Assembly: GCF_006716065.1 (NCBI RefSeq)
Contig: NZ_VFOL01000001.1
Span: 3,224,001 to 3,288,000, forward strand
Reading direction: 5' to 3'
DNA length: 64,000 bases
DNA from: Salinispora arenicola
Lineage (GTDB): Bacteria > Actinomycetota > Actinomycetes > Mycobacteriales > Micromonosporaceae
In this document: one piece after another, positions 1 through 9,703 of the stretch
How the letters are laid out: each line of letters starts with the position of its first letter
Position numbering within the stretch: position 1 is the first letter of the stretch
Translations under genes and position numbers: made by a program
Notes under the pieces: generated by a model
Seen by the model: only the letters and a program-made list of their open reading frames with translations
Database searches by the model: none
Told to the model about the DNA's origin: nothing

Positions 1-630
1 GACGAGCGGGCCTACGACGACGCTGGCTACGACAAGGGTGGCTATCGTGAGTCGCGGTACCGGTCGAGCCGATACTCCGAGGACTTCGGGGACGAGGACG
101 ACGAGGACGAGGAAGCAGCCGTGCCCCGATCGCGGCGGGGGGACCGGAGCCGGCTGGAGCGGGCTGCCGCGCGTTCCGGGGACGTGGACCACAACGTCGA
201 GGGTGAGCAGCCGGAGCGGGTCGAACGTGCCAGCGTTCGGTCGATCACCCGGTCCGCCGAACCGTCCGAGTCGTTGACCTATCACACCCGCGACAACCTG
301 GCCCTGGCGCCACAGCCGGTTCGAGAGCGTGTGCCCGCGGATGAGGAGCAGCGCTACCAGATCACCACGCTGCATCCCACCACCTACCGGGAGGCACGGA
401 CCATTGGTGAGCACTTCCGGGACGGTGTTCCGGTCATCATCAACCTGACGGAGATGGACGAGGCGGATGCGCGACGACTGGTTGACTTCGCCGCCGGGCT
501 CGCCTTCGGGCTGCGCGGTACGATCGAGCGCGTGACCAATCGGGTGTTCCTGCTCTCGCCGGCCAATGTCCAGGTCACCGCGGAGGACAAGGCCAAGATC
601 GCTGAGGGCGGCTTTTTCAGTCTCAGTTGA
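1..630 (+). CDS. sepF: SepF cell division protein (5' end outside window)
   Basis: The reading frame is open from base 1, so the N-terminus is missing. What remains is an acidic and basic low-complexity linker (about residues 1-110: runs of D/E, then Arg-rich) and a C-terminal SepF domain with the pattern [39 protein letters not shown] and AGLAFGLRG. SepF is known to tether FtsZ to the membrane and, in actinobacteria lacking FtsA/ZipA, is the main FtsZ anchor. Placement directly before yggT and divIVA is the classic actinobacterial order. The GTG at 121 is internal to the frame, not the real start. Confidence 0.95.
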   Translation, partial: DERAYDDAGYDKGGYRESRYRSSRYSEDFGDEDDEDEEAAVPRSRRGDRSRLERAAARSGDVDHNVEGEQPERVERASVRSITRSAEPSESLTYHTRDNLALAPQPVRERVPADEEQRYQITTLHPTTYREARTIGEHFRDGVPVIINLTEMDEADARRLVDFAAGLAFGLRGTIERVTNRVFLLSPANVQVTAEDKAKIAEGGFFSLS

Positions 631-660
631 TCAGCCCGAGCGCAAGGGACGTTGCCAGCC

Positions 661-966
661 GTGTTGTCAATCCTGTTCCAGGTCTTGTATCTGATCCTGT
701 TTGTCTTTCTTCTCATCCTGTTGTCCCGATTTGTGTTGAGCGCCGTGCTCCAGTACGGCCGGCGGTGGCAACCGGGGCGAGGGGCGTCGGCGGGGTTGGA
801 AACCGTGTGGAGCGTCACTGATCCCCCGCTCCACGCGTTGAGGCGTGTGATCCCTCCGCTGCGAATTGGTACCGTGAGCATCGACCTGGCCTCCCTTGTG
901 CTCCTGGTTATCCTGTTCGTGCTGATGGAGTTCGTGTTAGGGCCGTCGATCATCAGGACCGCCTGA
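661..966 (+). CDS. YggT family membrane protein
   Basis: About 101 residues with two hydrophobic segments (roughly residues 3-27 and 75-95) separated by a short loop containing the family-typical [14 protein letters not shown]. YggT proteins are small membrane proteins of poorly defined role found between sepF and divIVA. I chose GTG at 661 because AGGGAC (645-650) is correctly spaced for it; a TTG at 652 is too close to that ribosome site. It probably belongs to one transcript with sepF and divIVA. Confidence 0.85.
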   Translation: MLSILFQVLYLILFVFLLILLSRFVLSAVLQYGRRWQPGRGASAGLETVWSVTDPPLHALRRVIPPLRIGTVSIDLASLVLLVILFVLMEFVLGPSIIRTA

Positions 967-1010
967 TGACCGACGCGCTTTCGCGGCCGCAACTGACCCG
1001 AGGAGTTTCG

Positions 1011-1826
1011 ATGCCGCTGACCCCGGCCGACGTCCACAACGTCGCCTTCAAAAAGCCGCCGATCGGCAAGCGGGGGTATGACGAGGAGGAGGTCGATGCC
1101 TTCTTGGACGAGGTCGAGCGCGAGCTGGCTCGTCTGATCGAGGAGAACAACGAGCTGCGCGCCCAGGTGGAGCGCGGCGGCCGGGGCAGCGGCCCCGTCG
1201 CCCCCCCCGGCCCCGGTGGTGACGCCCGGCTCGCCGCGGAGCTCAATGACGCAAAGGCCCAGCTCGACCGGGTGCAGCGGGACAAGGCCGCAGCCGAGCA
1301 GGCCGCCCGTGCGATGCAGGCGGAGCTGGAGCAGGTTCGCGGCGCCGGTGGTGTGCCGGCCGGTGGCGACGGCGAGCAGCAGGCGCTGCGGGTACTGATG
1401 ATGGCTCAGCGCACCGCCGACGACCACGTCTCCGACGCCCGCCGGGAGGCCGACCAGGTGCTCTCCGAGGCTCGGTCCAAGGCTGAGGAGGTCACCCGCG
1501 AGGCGCGGGCCAAGGCCGACGCCCTCGAGCGGGACGCCCGTCAGCGGCACCAGGAGGCCATGGGCGGCCTGGACACCAAGCGCACCGCGCTGCAGAAGCA
1601 CATCGAGGAACTCAAGCAGTTCGAGCGTGAGTATCGGACCCGCCTCAAGGCGTACCTGGAGAGCCAGCTGCGTGATCTTGACGGCCGCGGCCAGGGCCTG
1701 GATGTCGACATTGACCGGACCGATGGCGGAGGGCGCGCCGGCGCCGGCAACAGCCTTGCAGCAGCAGGTCTCGCCGGCTCCTACGGCGGCGGCGGTCGCT
1801 CTGGTGCCTTGGAAGCCGGTCGCTGA
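1011..1826 (+). CDS. divIVA: DivIVA/Wag31 polar growth and division protein
   Basis: 271 residues. The N-terminal [20 protein letters not shown] lipid-binding motif and the [12 protein letters not shown] segment are diagnostic of DivIVA. The middle is a Gly/Pro-rich linker (about 65-80), followed by long coiled coils (about 80-230) and a Gly-rich tail. DivIVA marks negatively curved membrane and directs polar wall growth in actinobacteria; that role is known from relatives. The ATG at 1011 is preceded by AGGAG at 1001-1005, so the in-frame ATG at 966, which overlaps the end of yggT, is not needed. Confidence 0.95.
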   Translation: MPLTPADVHNVAFKKPPIGKRGYDEEEVDAFLDEVERELARLIEENNELRAQVERGGRGSGPVAPPGPGGDARLAAELNDAKAQLDRVQRDKAAAEQAARAMQAELEQVRGAGGVPAGGDGEQQALRVLMMAQRTADDHVSDARREADQVLSEARSKAEEVTREARAKADALERDARQRHQEAMGGLDTKRTALQKHIEELKQFEREYRTRLKAYLESQLRDLDGRGQGLDVDIDRTDGGGRAGAGNSLAAAGLAGSYGGGGRSGALEAGR

Positions 1827-1903
1827 CCACACCGGCCGGCGGCCGTCGCGTTGACGGTCGCCGGGTCTCGCGCACGATCGAAATGAGGCCGCGGGGGTGA
1901 GCC

Positions 1904-2494
1904 GTGATAGTCACCAGCATCCTGCTCATTCTCCTTGCGGTGGCGTTGCTGGTGGCCGGGCTCGCCGGTAGTTCCAGCGTCCTGCTGATCGCTTCCATCG
2001 CGGCCAGCCTGTTGGCTGCCGTCGCCCTCGTCCTGGGTGCCCGCCAGGCAGCCGCGGCCCGGGCGATGGCGGAGCGGAACCCGTCCGAGGCTGACTCCGG
2101 GGTGTCGAGTCCCTACCAGCAGGCCGGCGGCTTCGTGGTTCCCAGCCAGCACGTTTCTGCGTCGACCGACCATGGCGGCACCGGGTGGCGGCAACCACCC
2201 GGGCCGCCGGTTGACACGTCGGCACTGGTTGCGCCCGTTGACGACGAACCGGCTCCGCAACTCGTCCCCCCGGCCGACGCCGCGCGGCTGGCCCGCCTGG
2301 ACCACGAGGTGTGGGTGGTTGACGCGCACCCTCGCTACCATCTGGCCGGCTGCGCGCGGCTGCTCGGCGAGCCCGAGCAGCTTCCGGTCGGCGAGGCAGT
2401 CGACCTTGGCTTCACACCCTGTGCCCACTGCGCTCCGGCAACCGCCCTACTGGCCGAGCAAGGGCGTACCGCCAGCGGTGGTGCCGGTGGCTGA
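1904..2494 (+). CDS. Membrane protein with C-terminal HxxxC...CxxC motif
   Basis: 196 residues. Two hydrophobic segments lie at the N-terminus (about 3-50), followed by a disordered linker of about 75 residues. A compact C-terminal domain reads HPRYHLAGCARLL then GFTPCAHCAP. The His/Cys pattern H-x3-C...C-x2-C resembles the small zinc-binding fold seen at the ends of various actinobacterial proteins, so metal binding is inferred. It sits between divIVA and the DUF167 gene, probably in the same transcript. The function is unknown. Confidence 0.75.
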   Translation: MIVTSILLILLAVALLVAGLAGSSSVLLIASIAASLLAAVALVLGARQAAAARAMAERNPSEADSGVSSPYQQAGGFVVPSQHVSASTDHGGTGWRQPPGPPVDTSALVAPVDDEPAPQLVPPADAARLARLDHEVWVVDAHPRYHLAGCARLLGEPEQLPVGEAVDLGFTPCAHCAPATALLAEQGRTASGGAGG

Positions 2495-2801
2495 GTCCCC
2501 GGTAAGCCGCGTCGGTGACCAGCTCACCGTTGCCGTTCGGGTCAAGCCGGGTTCGTCCCGTATCCGGGTCGGGGGCCGGTACGTAGGTCCGCACGGCCCC
2601 GCCCTGATTGTCGCGGTGACCGCGCCACCGGTGGACGGGCGGGCCAACGAGGCAGCCCGTCGTGCCCTCGCCGATGCGCTCGGAGTCCGATCGGCGGCGG
2701 TGTCGTTGGAGGCGGGGGCGACTGGTCGGAACAAGACGTTTCGCGTTGATGGAGTCGCCGCCGACATCACCCGGACGCTGCACCGTCTCCGGGACGAATG
2801 A
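2487..2801 (+). CDS. DUF167 family protein (YggU-like)
   Basis: About 104 residues. The family core is visible: VAVRVKPGSS, then VTAPPVDGRANEAARRALADALGV and a final RVDGVAADITRTL. DUF167 proteins are small alpha/beta proteins of unknown biochemical role, often encoded beside yggT and sepF. The start overlaps the preceding gene by a few bases. GTG codons at 2478, 2481 and 2487 are all possible, so the exact N-terminus is uncertain by up to three residues. Confidence 0.85.
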   Translation: MAESPVSRVGDQLTVAVRVKPGSSRIRVGGRYVGPHGPALIVAVTAPPVDGRANEAARRALADALGVRSAAVSLEAGATGRNKTFRVDGVAADITRTLHRLRDE

Positions 2802-3294
2802 GGTCCCGCCGGCCGCGCTGCCGGGTCCGGGGTAGCGCTCCTGGTCGGTGTGGCGGTACTGCCGGTGGTGTTCGATCACGTGACACGGTGGGTGCCGGTA
2901 CCGGTGGGGCGGTCGGACCAGGGATACGACTGTGTGCTCAATTGCTGCCGGCGACAGCCTGCTGTCGCCGTTCCCGTGAAGGCGTGCCGAGGCGGCGCGC
3001 AGCTGCGTGCGGCGGGTGGGCGGGACCAGTCTGGCGTGCTGGTTCGCGGTTACGGCGAGGACCGGAGCGGTCGATCTGCTAGCGTTCCTTTTGCCCGAGA
3101 TGGGATAATTCGGGGTGGGCGTCAGGGTGTCGGTGCGCCACGTTGTCGGACGCCTGTACGTTCCGTATTCTTGCCAACCTCCGGAGTGCGCTGCCGCAAG
3201 GCGGCGCGCCCGTTTTGTACCTGGGGGCGCCGAACGCGGCGGCCTCTGTCCAGGTGCCGCGGTCCGCCGCGGCTCCGCGGCCAAGGGAGCGACG
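2802..3294. other. Intergenic region before the DksA-like gene
   Basis: About 490 bp with no convincing gene on either strand. It contains a perfect short hairpin at 2949-2970. A GATAAT-like -10 (3104-3109) lies in a locally AT-richer stretch and may drive the downstream gene. Just before that gene there is a GC-rich inverted repeat around 3256-3280. The long 5' leader this implies is unexplained. Confidence 0.5.
2949..2970 (+). terminator. Stem-loop, possible terminator of the divIVA group
   Basis: A perfect 9-bp stem (CGGCGACAG pairing with CTGTCGCCG) with a 4-nt loop, 147 bp after the DUF167 stop. There is no T tract, as is common in high-GC actinobacteria. Confidence 0.45.
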
Positions 3295-3714
3295 ATGGCG
3301 AAGCCAGCCGACACCAGGACCGCCGGCCGTAAGCCGGCGGCCAAGTCCACCCGCAGCGCAGCGGAGACCGAGAAGATCCGGGCGGCCCTGGCGGCTCGGC
3401 GCGACGAGCTTCGCGCCGAGTATGATCAGACGTTGAGCGAGATCACCGAGCTGCAGCGCGACCGGCTGACCGACTCGGCCGGGGACGACCAGGCCGACAC
3501 CGGCACCAAGACGTTCGAGCGAGAGCAGGAGATTTCCCTCGCAAACAGCATCCTGGAACGGATCACGCAGGTCGAGCGGGCGCTGGAGCGGCTCGACGAG
3601 GGTGGCTACGGCTGGTGTGAGCGATGCGGCAACCCGATCCCGGTGGAGCGGCTGGCTGCCTTCCCGTCGGCGACCCTCTGCGTGACCTGTAAGCAGCTGG
3701 CGGAGCGGCGCTGA
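3295..3714 (+). CDS. DksA/TraR-type C4 zinc-finger protein
   Basis: 139 residues. A Lys/Arg/Ala-rich N-terminus (1-22) is followed by a helical hairpin (about 23-100) and a C-terminal zinc finger CERCGNPIP...CVTCKQ with four cysteines. DksA/TraR proteins act in the secondary channel of RNA polymerase. Actinobacterial members such as RbpA-unrelated DksA-like proteins often lack the acidic coiled-coil tip; here the tip carries SAGDDQADTG, which keeps two adjacent Asp. The ATG at 3295 follows AGGGAGC. lspA lies directly downstream. Confidence 0.85.
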   Translation: MAKPADTRTAGRKPAAKSTRSAAETEKIRAALAARRDELRAEYDQTLSEITELQRDRLTDSAGDDQADTGTKTFEREQEISLANSILERITQVERALERLDEGGYGWCERCGNPIPVERLAAFPSATLCVTCKQLAERR

Positions 3715-3781
3715 CGCCTCGCTCCCCAGCGGCCCGGTGAGGCGGCGTCTCGACGTCGCCGTGAGCGTCGATGGGGAGCAG

Positions 3782-4444
3782 ATGACCGCAGGACCGACCC
3801 CGGGATCCGGCCCCGCCGGGCCGGTGGACCGCTCGGCCACCAGCGCGACCGGGCCGGCTGGCCCCGCCGAGGCGCAGGGTGCCGCCAATGCCGTGCCGCC
3901 ACGGCGGCGTGCGGTGTCGATCCTGTTCGGCGTCGGGCTCACCGGGCTAGCGCTCGACCTACTCACCAAGCATCTCGCACTGCGGGCATTGGAAGGCCGG
4001 GAGCCGGTCGAACTGCTGGGCGGTCTGGTCTACCTCAGCCTCACCCGGAACAGCGGCGCGGCATGGAGCATCGGCGCCGACTACACCTGGGTCTTTCCGC
4101 TGATCACCATCGTCGTGATCGGCTGGATCCTCTGGACGGCGCTGCGTCTGCGTTCCCTGCCCTGGGCGGTGGCGCTGGGGCTGGTGCTCGGCGGGGCGCT
4201 CGGCAACCTGATGGACCGGATCTTTCGTGCTCCCGGCTGGTTCGTCGGCCACGTGGTCGACATGATCAGCGTCTTCGAACCGTACGGGCGGGTGTTTCCG
4301 GTATTCAACGTGGCCGACAGCGCCCTGGTCTGCGGGGTGTTTCTCGCAGTGTTCCTCGAACTGACCGGCCGTCAGCGCGACGGCAGCCGGATCAACCGGG
4401 ACGGGCAACCGGTGACCGACGCGCCGCCGCGGGAGCGGGCATGA
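3782..4444 (+). CDS. lspA: Lipoprotein signal peptidase (signal peptidase II)
   Basis: 220 residues. It cleaves the signal peptide from diacylglyceryl-modified prolipoproteins at the cytoplasmic membrane. A disordered N-terminal extension of about 40 residues precedes four membrane segments. The two catalytic aspartates are seen in GNLMDR (Asp145) and FNVADS (Asp179), and the NSGAAWS motif lies before TM2. The ATG at 3782 has GGGGAGCAG just upstream. The stop overlaps the rluD start as ATGA. Lgt, which makes its substrate, is encoded later at 35802. Confidence 0.95.
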   Translation: MTAGPTPGSGPAGPVDRSATSATGPAGPAEAQGAANAVPPRRRAVSILFGVGLTGLALDLLTKHLALRALEGREPVELLGGLVYLSLTRNSGAAWSIGADYTWVFPLITIVVIGWILWTALRLRSLPWAVALGLVLGGALGNLMDRIFRAPGWFVGHVVDMISVFEPYGRVFPVFNVADSALVCGVFLAVFLELTGRQRDGSRINRDGQPVTDAPPRERA

Positions 4445-5385
4445 CGGCGGCATACGCACCCGGCGGCGGCCACCGATCGCTGCCGGTTCCGGACGGGCTC
4501 GACGGAATGCGCCTCGACCAGGCCGTCGCACGGCTCTTCGGGCTCTCCCGGACGTCCGCGGCGGCCCTGGTCGACGAGGGTGCCGCGCTCGTCGACGGCA
4601 CAGTACGGGTTAATTCGTACAAGGTCCGCGCGGGAGCCTGGCTGGAGGTGACGCTGCCGGCACCGGCCGCCCCGCCGGCCGTCGTGCCGCAGGCGGTGTC
4701 CGGCCTCCGCGTCGTGTACGCCGACGACGACATCGTGGTGGTGAACAAGCCGGTCGGCGTGGCCGCCCACCCCAGCCCAGGTTGGAGCGGACCGACCGTG
4801 ATCGGTGGACTTGCCGCGATCGGTCACCGCATCGCCACCAGCGGTGCCGCCGAGCGGCAGGGCGTGGTGCACCGGCTCGACGTCGGCACCACCGGGATCA
4901 TGGTGGTGGCCAAGAGCGAACAGGCATACACCAGCCTGAAGCGGGCGTTCAAGTACCGCGAGGTGGAGAAGCGCTACCACGCCGTGGTGCAGGGCCACCT
5001 CGATCCGTTACGCGGCACCGTTGACGCACCGATCGACCGGCACCCACACCACGACTACCGCTGGGCGGTGGTCTCTGGCGGCAAGCCCAGCATCACCCAC
5101 TACGACACCCTTGAGGCGTTCCCGGCGGCCAGCCTGGTGGACGTACGGCTGGAGACGGGCCGTACACACCAGATCCGGGTGCACTTCTCGACGCTGCGCC
5201 ATCCATGTGTGGGTGACCTCACGTACGGAGCCGATCCCACCCTCGCCAACCGGCTTGGCCTGGATCGGCAGTGGTTGCACGCTCGGGAGCTGGCGTTCCG
5301 CCATCCCCGTACGGGGGACGAGGTCCGCTTCGTCAGCAGTTACCCTGACGACCTGGACCGCGCTCTGGCAATCCTGCGGGACTGA
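4441..5385 (+). CDS. rluD: RluD-family 23S rRNA pseudouridine synthase
   Basis: 314 residues. An N-terminal S4-like RNA-binding domain (about 20-80) is followed by the RluA/RluD catalytic domain. The catalytic Asp147 lies in HRLDVGTTG, and the later conserved block [13 protein letters not shown] is intact. It is expected to make pseudouridines in the H69 loop of 23S rRNA, though RluA-family site specificity cannot be read from sequence. The start is translationally coupled to lspA (ATGA), a very common pairing in bacteria. Confidence 0.93.
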   Translation: MTAAYAPGGGHRSLPVPDGLDGMRLDQAVARLFGLSRTSAAALVDEGAALVDGTVRVNSYKVRAGAWLEVTLPAPAAPPAVVPQAVSGLRVVYADDDIVVVNKPVGVAAHPSPGWSGPTVIGGLAAIGHRIATSGAAERQGVVHRLDVGTTGIMVVAKSEQAYTSLKRAFKYREVEKRYHAVVQGHLDPLRGTVDAPIDRHPHHDYRWAVVSGGKPSITHYDTLEAFPAASLVDVRLETGRTHQIRVHFSTLRHPCVGDLTYGADPTLANRLGLDRQWLHARELAFRHPRTGDEVRFVSSYPDDLDRALAILRD

Positions 5386-5435
5386 CCGCGGCGAATGTTC
5401 TGACCGACTCGACGCGACGAAGGGGTTCTCCGTCC

Positions 5436-6548
5436 GTGCGCTCCGGTGACCTGCTGCGCCAGTTGGACCAGCGGCTGTTACCCCACCTCGTGGGCGCGGT
5501 GAATCGGCTGGCTCAGGGCCCTGCTCGACCTGGTGTCCTTCCCACGGCCATGGTGCTCTCCTGCCTCGCCGTGCTGTTCACCGCTGTGTGGGCCGGCGGG
5601 GGCCCGCCGGCCGGCGACCGCGGTGTGGACGAGGTGACCCGGGTCGGGGTGGCAGCCGGAGAGTCGATTCCTGGCTACATGCAGGACGCCACGGCCGATC
5701 TGGCGGCGTTGCCGGTGGCGTCCCCGCCCTCGGGGAACGGCACCTTCGCGCTGGTCTCCCTGTCGACCTATCTGACCCCGCAGCGGGCGGCCGTCGTCCT
5801 CGATGACGTGCCGGTCGCCGCTGTCATCGGCCGGGTGCCGTTGCCCGAGCGGCAGACCGAGGTCGTGCGGATCACCACGCCGGGCCTGCCAGACGATGTC
5901 ATCGCCGCGATGACTGATCTCGCGGCTCGTAAGGACCGCGAGGCGGGCGACTACCGGGCCCGGGCGGCCACGGTCAGCCCCAGACGGCCCGAGCAGCGCG
6001 AGCTGTACCTCAGTGCGGCGCACATGGCGGCGGCCGAAGCTACCGCGTACCGCGGCGGGTGTGCCTGCGTCTACGCGGCGGTGGTCCGCGCGGAGCCCGT
6101 CGCGCTGCGCCGCGTGGCGTCCCAGCCAGACGTGCGCGTCGTCGACCCTGCGCCGGAGGTACGGCGGCTGGACCGCACCGTCTTCACCCCACCTCTTCCT
6201 GAGCAGGACGCGGTCGCACACCCCCTCGCGAACATCGATATGACCACCGCTGACCCGGTCCCGAATCCGGTCGCCCCGGATCCGGTGACGTCCGCGCCGG
6301 TCGTCCCGGATCCCGTCACGTCCGCGCCGGTCGTCCCGGATCCGCTCGTTCCGGATGCGGTCACGCCCGCGCCGGTCGGCCCCGATCCGGTTACCCCCGG
6401 CCCGGTCACGCCCACACCGTCCGGGACGCCGTCCACGAGCCCAGGACCCGAGGCCAGGAATTCTCCATTGATTTCGTTGAGCCCTGCGTCGTCGTACGTC
6501 CCGTCACCTACGCCGATGACCTCGGCGAACGTGATTGGCGGCGGCTGA
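5436..6548 (+). CDS. Membrane-anchored protein with Pro/Val-rich repeat tail
   Basis: 370 residues, not recognised. One hydrophobic segment (about 34-52) makes it a likely single-pass protein with its bulk outside. The central region (about 60-250) is Ala/Val/Arg-rich with two adjacent cysteines in GGCACVYAAV. The tail from about residue 270 is a Pro-rich low-complexity stretch containing a near-perfect 10-residue repeat (VTSAPVVPDP, bases about 6285-6345), typical of wall-spanning linkers. The start is GTG at 5436. It stands alone between rluD and the ParA-like gene. Confidence 0.7.
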   Translation: MRSGDLLRQLDQRLLPHLVGAVNRLAQGPARPGVLPTAMVLSCLAVLFTAVWAGGGPPAGDRGVDEVTRVGVAAGESIPGYMQDATADLAALPVASPPSGNGTFALVSLSTYLTPQRAAVVLDDVPVAAVIGRVPLPERQTEVVRITTPGLPDDVIAAMTDLAARKDREAGDYRARAATVSPRRPEQRELYLSAAHMAAAEATAYRGGCACVYAAVVRAEPVALRRVASQPDVRVVDPAPEVRRLDRTVFTPPLPEQDAVAHPLANIDMTTADPVPNPVAPDPVTSAPVVPDPVTSAPVVPDPLVPDAVTPAPVGPDPVTPGPVTPTPSGTPSTSPGPEARNSPLISLSPASSYVPSPTPMTSANVIGGG

Positions 6549-6664
6549 TCCGAGTCGGCTTTGGACGCTCAGGTCGGCCCGGTGACAGGTGGACCGGTAT
6601 AGCCCTAATAGGGTTTCGTTCGTAGCCTGTCAGGCGGGGCAGGATGGAGCTGGGAGGGCGAGCC

Positions 6665-8098
6665 GTGGAGGGCAGCGAGACCGGCTGGGGACGGCCGGCC
6701 GAACCGGCACCGCGGTGGCGGGCGTTGCTCGACCGGGCGCGGCTCGGTAGGAGCGCTGCTGAGGAGACCGGGCCGGACCGGTCGGCGCCTACCGCGTCGG
6801 TCGAGCCATCCCCTCGGCAACCGGCCGGTGGCTACGATGCTCCGGCCGAGCCGTTGCCCCGGCGATCGGCTGGCGGTGGCAATGCGGCCCGAGTGCCCAC
6901 TCTTGGGCAGCCCTCCGGGTTGTCGTACGGCGCGGAGGTTCAACCGACCTACGCGGCCGATCCGCGGAATGCGAGCCACCCGGGGGAGCCGGCGTACCGG
7001 GCGTTGCGGCCGGATCCGGGGTACCGGACGCCGCCGCCCTCGCATCCGGATCCCCGCTATCCCGAGCCGGGACCGCCACCGCCACCAGGGCAGTCGCGCT
7101 ACGCGTTGCTCGACAACGGCTATCGGCACGCGCCGCCGTCGGAGAACGGCTATCGGCCGGCCCCACCGTCGGAGGACAGTTACCGGCCCGCCCCGCCGTC
7201 GGAGAACGGCTACCCGCCGGAGTCGGCGTATCAGCCCGCTGTCAGCCGGGGTTACGCCAGGGTCGAGTGGCGTCCGCCGTCAACGGTGAGCGGATCGGAA
7301 CGCGCCGCCGCCGTACTCCGGCGGGAGCTGGGCGGTCCCCGGGTGCTGGCGTTCGCCAACCCCAAGGGGGGCGTGCACAAAACCACTGCGACCGTGCTGG
7401 CCGCCGCGACCGTGGGCAGCGTACGCGGTCGGGGTGTGTTGGCCTGGGATGACAACGAACTGCGCGGCACTCTCGGGCTGCGTGCCGGCAGTGCCCGGCA
7501 CGCCCGCACCATTCGACATCTGATCAGCGACCTCGCACACATCGAGATCAAGGACGTGCCGGAACTGCTGGACCATCTGGACGACTATCTCCGGCACGCC
7601 TCGGACGGCTCGTACGACGTGCTGGCCGGGGAGGAGAGTCCCCGCTTCGCCCAGCGGCTCGACCAGTTCACGGTCCGGCGGGTGCTGGAACTGCTCCGCC
7701 GGACCCACGACGTGATCTGCGTGGACACCGGTAACAACGTGGAGAGCCCCAACTGGCGCACTGTCATGCAGGCCGCCGACCAACTCGTGGTCACCACGGT
7801 GCCCCGGGAGGACGCCGCGTTCAGTGCCGACTGGATGCTCGATCTCCTGCACGAGGTCGGCATGGGGGAGCTGGCCGACAACGCGGTGACCCTCATCTCC
7901 TGCCCGACTCCCGGGCGCACCGAGTTGCGGGCCGATCTGGAACGGCATTTCGCCACCCGGACCCGAGCGGTGACCGTGGTGCCGTACGACCCGAATCTGG
8001 AGTCCGGCTCGTCGATCGAGTACCACCAGCTTCAGCCGGGAACCCGGGAGGCATGGTTGAACGCCACCGCGGTGATGCTGGAGCCGTTCGCCAGCTGA
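6665..8098 (+). CDS. ParA/MinD-like ATPase with Pro-rich N-terminal region
   Basis: About 477 residues. The first 210 are disordered, rich in Pro/Arg/Tyr, with a repeated ENGYRPAPPS-like unit. The C-terminal 250 residues form a SIMIBI ATPase domain: FANPKGGVHKTTATVLAAA (deviant Walker A), VICVDTGNN (switch II region) and VVTTVPREDAAFSADWMLD. Such proteins occur across actinobacteria, often linked to ESX/type VII or polar functions; the role here is unknown. Residue 238, normally Gly in KGGxGKT, is His. GTG at 6665 has GGGAGGG 6 nt upstream; ATG at 6644 is the alternative start. Confidence 0.8.
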   Translation: MEGSETGWGRPAEPAPRWRALLDRARLGRSAAEETGPDRSAPTASVEPSPRQPAGGYDAPAEPLPRRSAGGGNAARVPTLGQPSGLSYGAEVQPTYAADPRNASHPGEPAYRALRPDPGYRTPPPSHPDPRYPEPGPPPPPGQSRYALLDNGYRHAPPSENGYRPAPPSEDSYRPAPPSENGYPPESAYQPAVSRGYARVEWRPPSTVSGSERAAAVLRRELGGPRVLAFANPKGGVHKTTATVLAAATVGSVRGRGVLAWDDNELRGTLGLRAGSARHARTIRHLISDLAHIEIKDVPELLDHLDDYLRHASDGSYDVLAGEESPRFAQRLDQFTVRRVLELLRRTHDVICVDTGNNVESPNWRTVMQAADQLVVTTVPREDAAFSADWMLDLLHEVGMGELADNAVTLISCPTPGRTELRADLERHFATRTRAVTVVPYDPNLESGSSIEYHQLQPGTREAWLNATAVMLEPFAS

Positions 8099-8154
8099 GT
8101 GGCGTGTCGCCCACCGGCGCCCCGTGGCGCCGCCACTCCTGAGAGGATCACCGG

Positions 8155-8979
8155 GTGAGCGTGGACACCCCCGACCCCGACCGGCCTGGCCCAGGGGCGG
8201 TACCGCCGGGCGCCGACCCGCCAGGCGGTCGCCCCACCACGCCGTACCCGGACCGTGGCCCGGCCACCGGGCCGGGGCCCGGCTCGTTGACCTGGTACGG
8301 GGTTCCGCCTGCTGTCGAGGCGCCGCAGGAACCGTTCCGGCCGCGGCTGGGATGGGCGGCGGTGGGAGCGTTCGGAGTGATGCTCCTCGGCGTACCGCTG
8401 GGGTTGCTCTGGGCCGGCCTTGCTCCCGACACCCCGGTGGTGAAAACCACGTCGGGTGCCGTCTACGGTGAGCCGCAGCCGGAGCAGCCGTTCGCCGCCG
8501 ACGGCTGGTTCAGCCTGCTCGGTCTGGGCTTCGGTGTCCTGGCCGCGGTGGGTCTCTGGTTTCTGCTGCGCCGGTCCCGGGGCCCGGTCGGACTAGCCGC
8601 CGCGGTGCTCGGGTCGCTCGGTGCGGCGCTGGTCGCCTGGCAGGTCGGTCGACGGGTGGGGCTCGCCACCTTCGAGCATCTGCTGGCGACCGCCGCGGAC
8701 GGGCAGACCTTCGGACAACCCGCGCAACTACGAGCCGGGGGAGTGGAGTGGGTGGGCCTGCTGCCGGTGCCGTACGGCAATGTTCTGCTACCCGCGCTCG
8801 GCGCGGCGATCGGCTACACCCTTTTGGCCGGCTGGTCCCGGTGGCCGTCGTTGCGTCCTGGGCCGATGCCCGATCGGTCTGACCGGCCGGGGGTCAGTTG
8901 GGCGTCGGGGGCGCCGCCAACTCCTTCAGCGGCACCGGAACCGCCCGCACCTGGCGTAGCAGAGCCGCCTCGCGGTTGA
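8155..8979 (+). CDS. DUF2567-like integral membrane protein
   Basis: 274 residues. A Pro/Gly-rich cytoplasmic N-terminus (1-60) precedes four predicted membrane segments (about 63-87, 118-138, 142-162 and 205-225) and a Pro-rich tail. A YGEPQPEQPFAADGWF segment follows TM1. It matches my memory of the actinobacterial DUF2567 family, of unknown function. Its last 86 bases overlap the 3' end of the convergent gene, so both C-termini are encoded by the same DNA. Confidence 0.7.
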   Translation: MSVDTPDPDRPGPGAVPPGADPPGGRPTTPYPDRGPATGPGPGSLTWYGVPPAVEAPQEPFRPRLGWAAVGAFGVMLLGVPLGLLWAGLAPDTPVVKTTSGAVYGEPQPEQPFAADGWFSLLGLGFGVLAAVGLWFLLRRSRGPVGLAAAVLGSLGAALVAWQVGRRVGLATFEHLLATAADGQTFGQPAQLRAGGVEWVGLLPVPYGNVLLPALGAAIGYTLLAGWSRWPSLRPGPMPDRSDRPGVSWASGAPPTPSAAPEPPAPGVAEPPRG

Positions 8980-9595
8980 GTAGCCGCAGCTCGGCGCGGA
9001 GCCGGGCGGCAGTATCGTCGATGGCGAGCAGCCGCTGACGGTCGGCGATGGTCAACGCCGCTGTCGCGGCGACCAGGTGTGACAGGACCGTCGGATCCTC
9101 CGGCAACTGCTCCGGGATCTCCGCCGGATCGGCACGGATCAGGCCCAGATACTGCCGGAAGACCGCGATCACCCGGGCGGCGGGCAGTTCCGCGGCCTCG
9201 TCCGGAGCGTCCGGCTCGGGTAGCCACTCGACCTCGGCGGTCAGGTAGGGCGCACTGGCCCGGTCGACCGTACCCATCCGGAACCGTCGCCGGCCCACGG
9301 TGACGATGTCGTAGCCCCCGTCGGGCAGTTCGGTGACCTGCCGCAGTTCGGCGGTGCAGCCCACCTCGTGCAGTGTGACGTCGTCGCCGGGTAACGGGCG
9401 GCCGTCCGGCGCCGTGGGACCGACTTCCCAACCTGCCCGGATCGCGACCACGCCGAACTCACGCGGCGTTCCCTCGGGCAGGCCGACCAGGTGGCGCACC
9501 AGGGCGCGGTACCGGTCCTCGAAGATGTGCAGCGGCAGCACCAACCCAGGGAAGAGAACGGTCCCGAGCGGGAATACCGGTAGCCGCGCAGTCAC
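8894..9595 (-). CDS. LON peptidase N-terminal (substrate-binding) domain protein
   Basis: 233 residues with only the Lon N-domain and no ATPase or protease domain. The family signature is clear: [20 protein letters not shown], then [13 protein letters not shown], and a [26 protein letters not shown] block. Stand-alone LON-N proteins are thought to bind unfolded polypeptides; the exact role is not established. A TACCCT -10 element ends 6 nt before the GTG start, indicating leaderless expression. It converges on and overlaps the DUF2567-like gene. Confidence 0.9.
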   Translation of the reverse strand: MTARLPVFPLGTVLFPGLVLPLHIFEDRYRALVRHLVGLPEGTPREFGVVAIRAGWEVGPTAPDGRPLPGDDVTLHEVGCTAELRQVTELPDGGYDIVTVGRRRFRMGTVDRASAPYLTAEVEWLPEPDAPDEAAELPAARVIAVFRQYLGLIRADPAEIPEQLPEDPTVLSHLVAATAALTIADRQRLLAIDDTAARLRAELRLLNREAALLRQVRAVPVPLKELAAPPTPN

Positions 9596-9601
9596 GCGTC
9601 G

Positions 9602-9607
9602 AGGGTA
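9602..9607 (-). promoter_or_regulatory. -10 element for leaderless LON-domain gene
   Basis: On the minus strand TACCCT is followed by 6 nt and then the GTG start at 9595. This puts the transcript start at or next to the start codon. Confidence 0.6.
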
Positions 9608-9690
9608 GCCCCGATCCGCCTCCGGCGGGCGTGTCCCGGCTCACCGTCCCGACGTGCGGGCGGTGCCGGCCCGCCCGGTCGGGGCCCGCC

Positions 9691-9696
9691 TAGACT
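9691..9696 (+). promoter_or_regulatory. -10 element for leaderless hisD
   Basis: TAGACT ends 7 nt before the GTG of hisD at 9704, with no ribosome-binding site between. This would start the his transcript at the first codon. Confidence 0.65.
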
Positions 9697-9703
9697 CGCA
9701 AGG

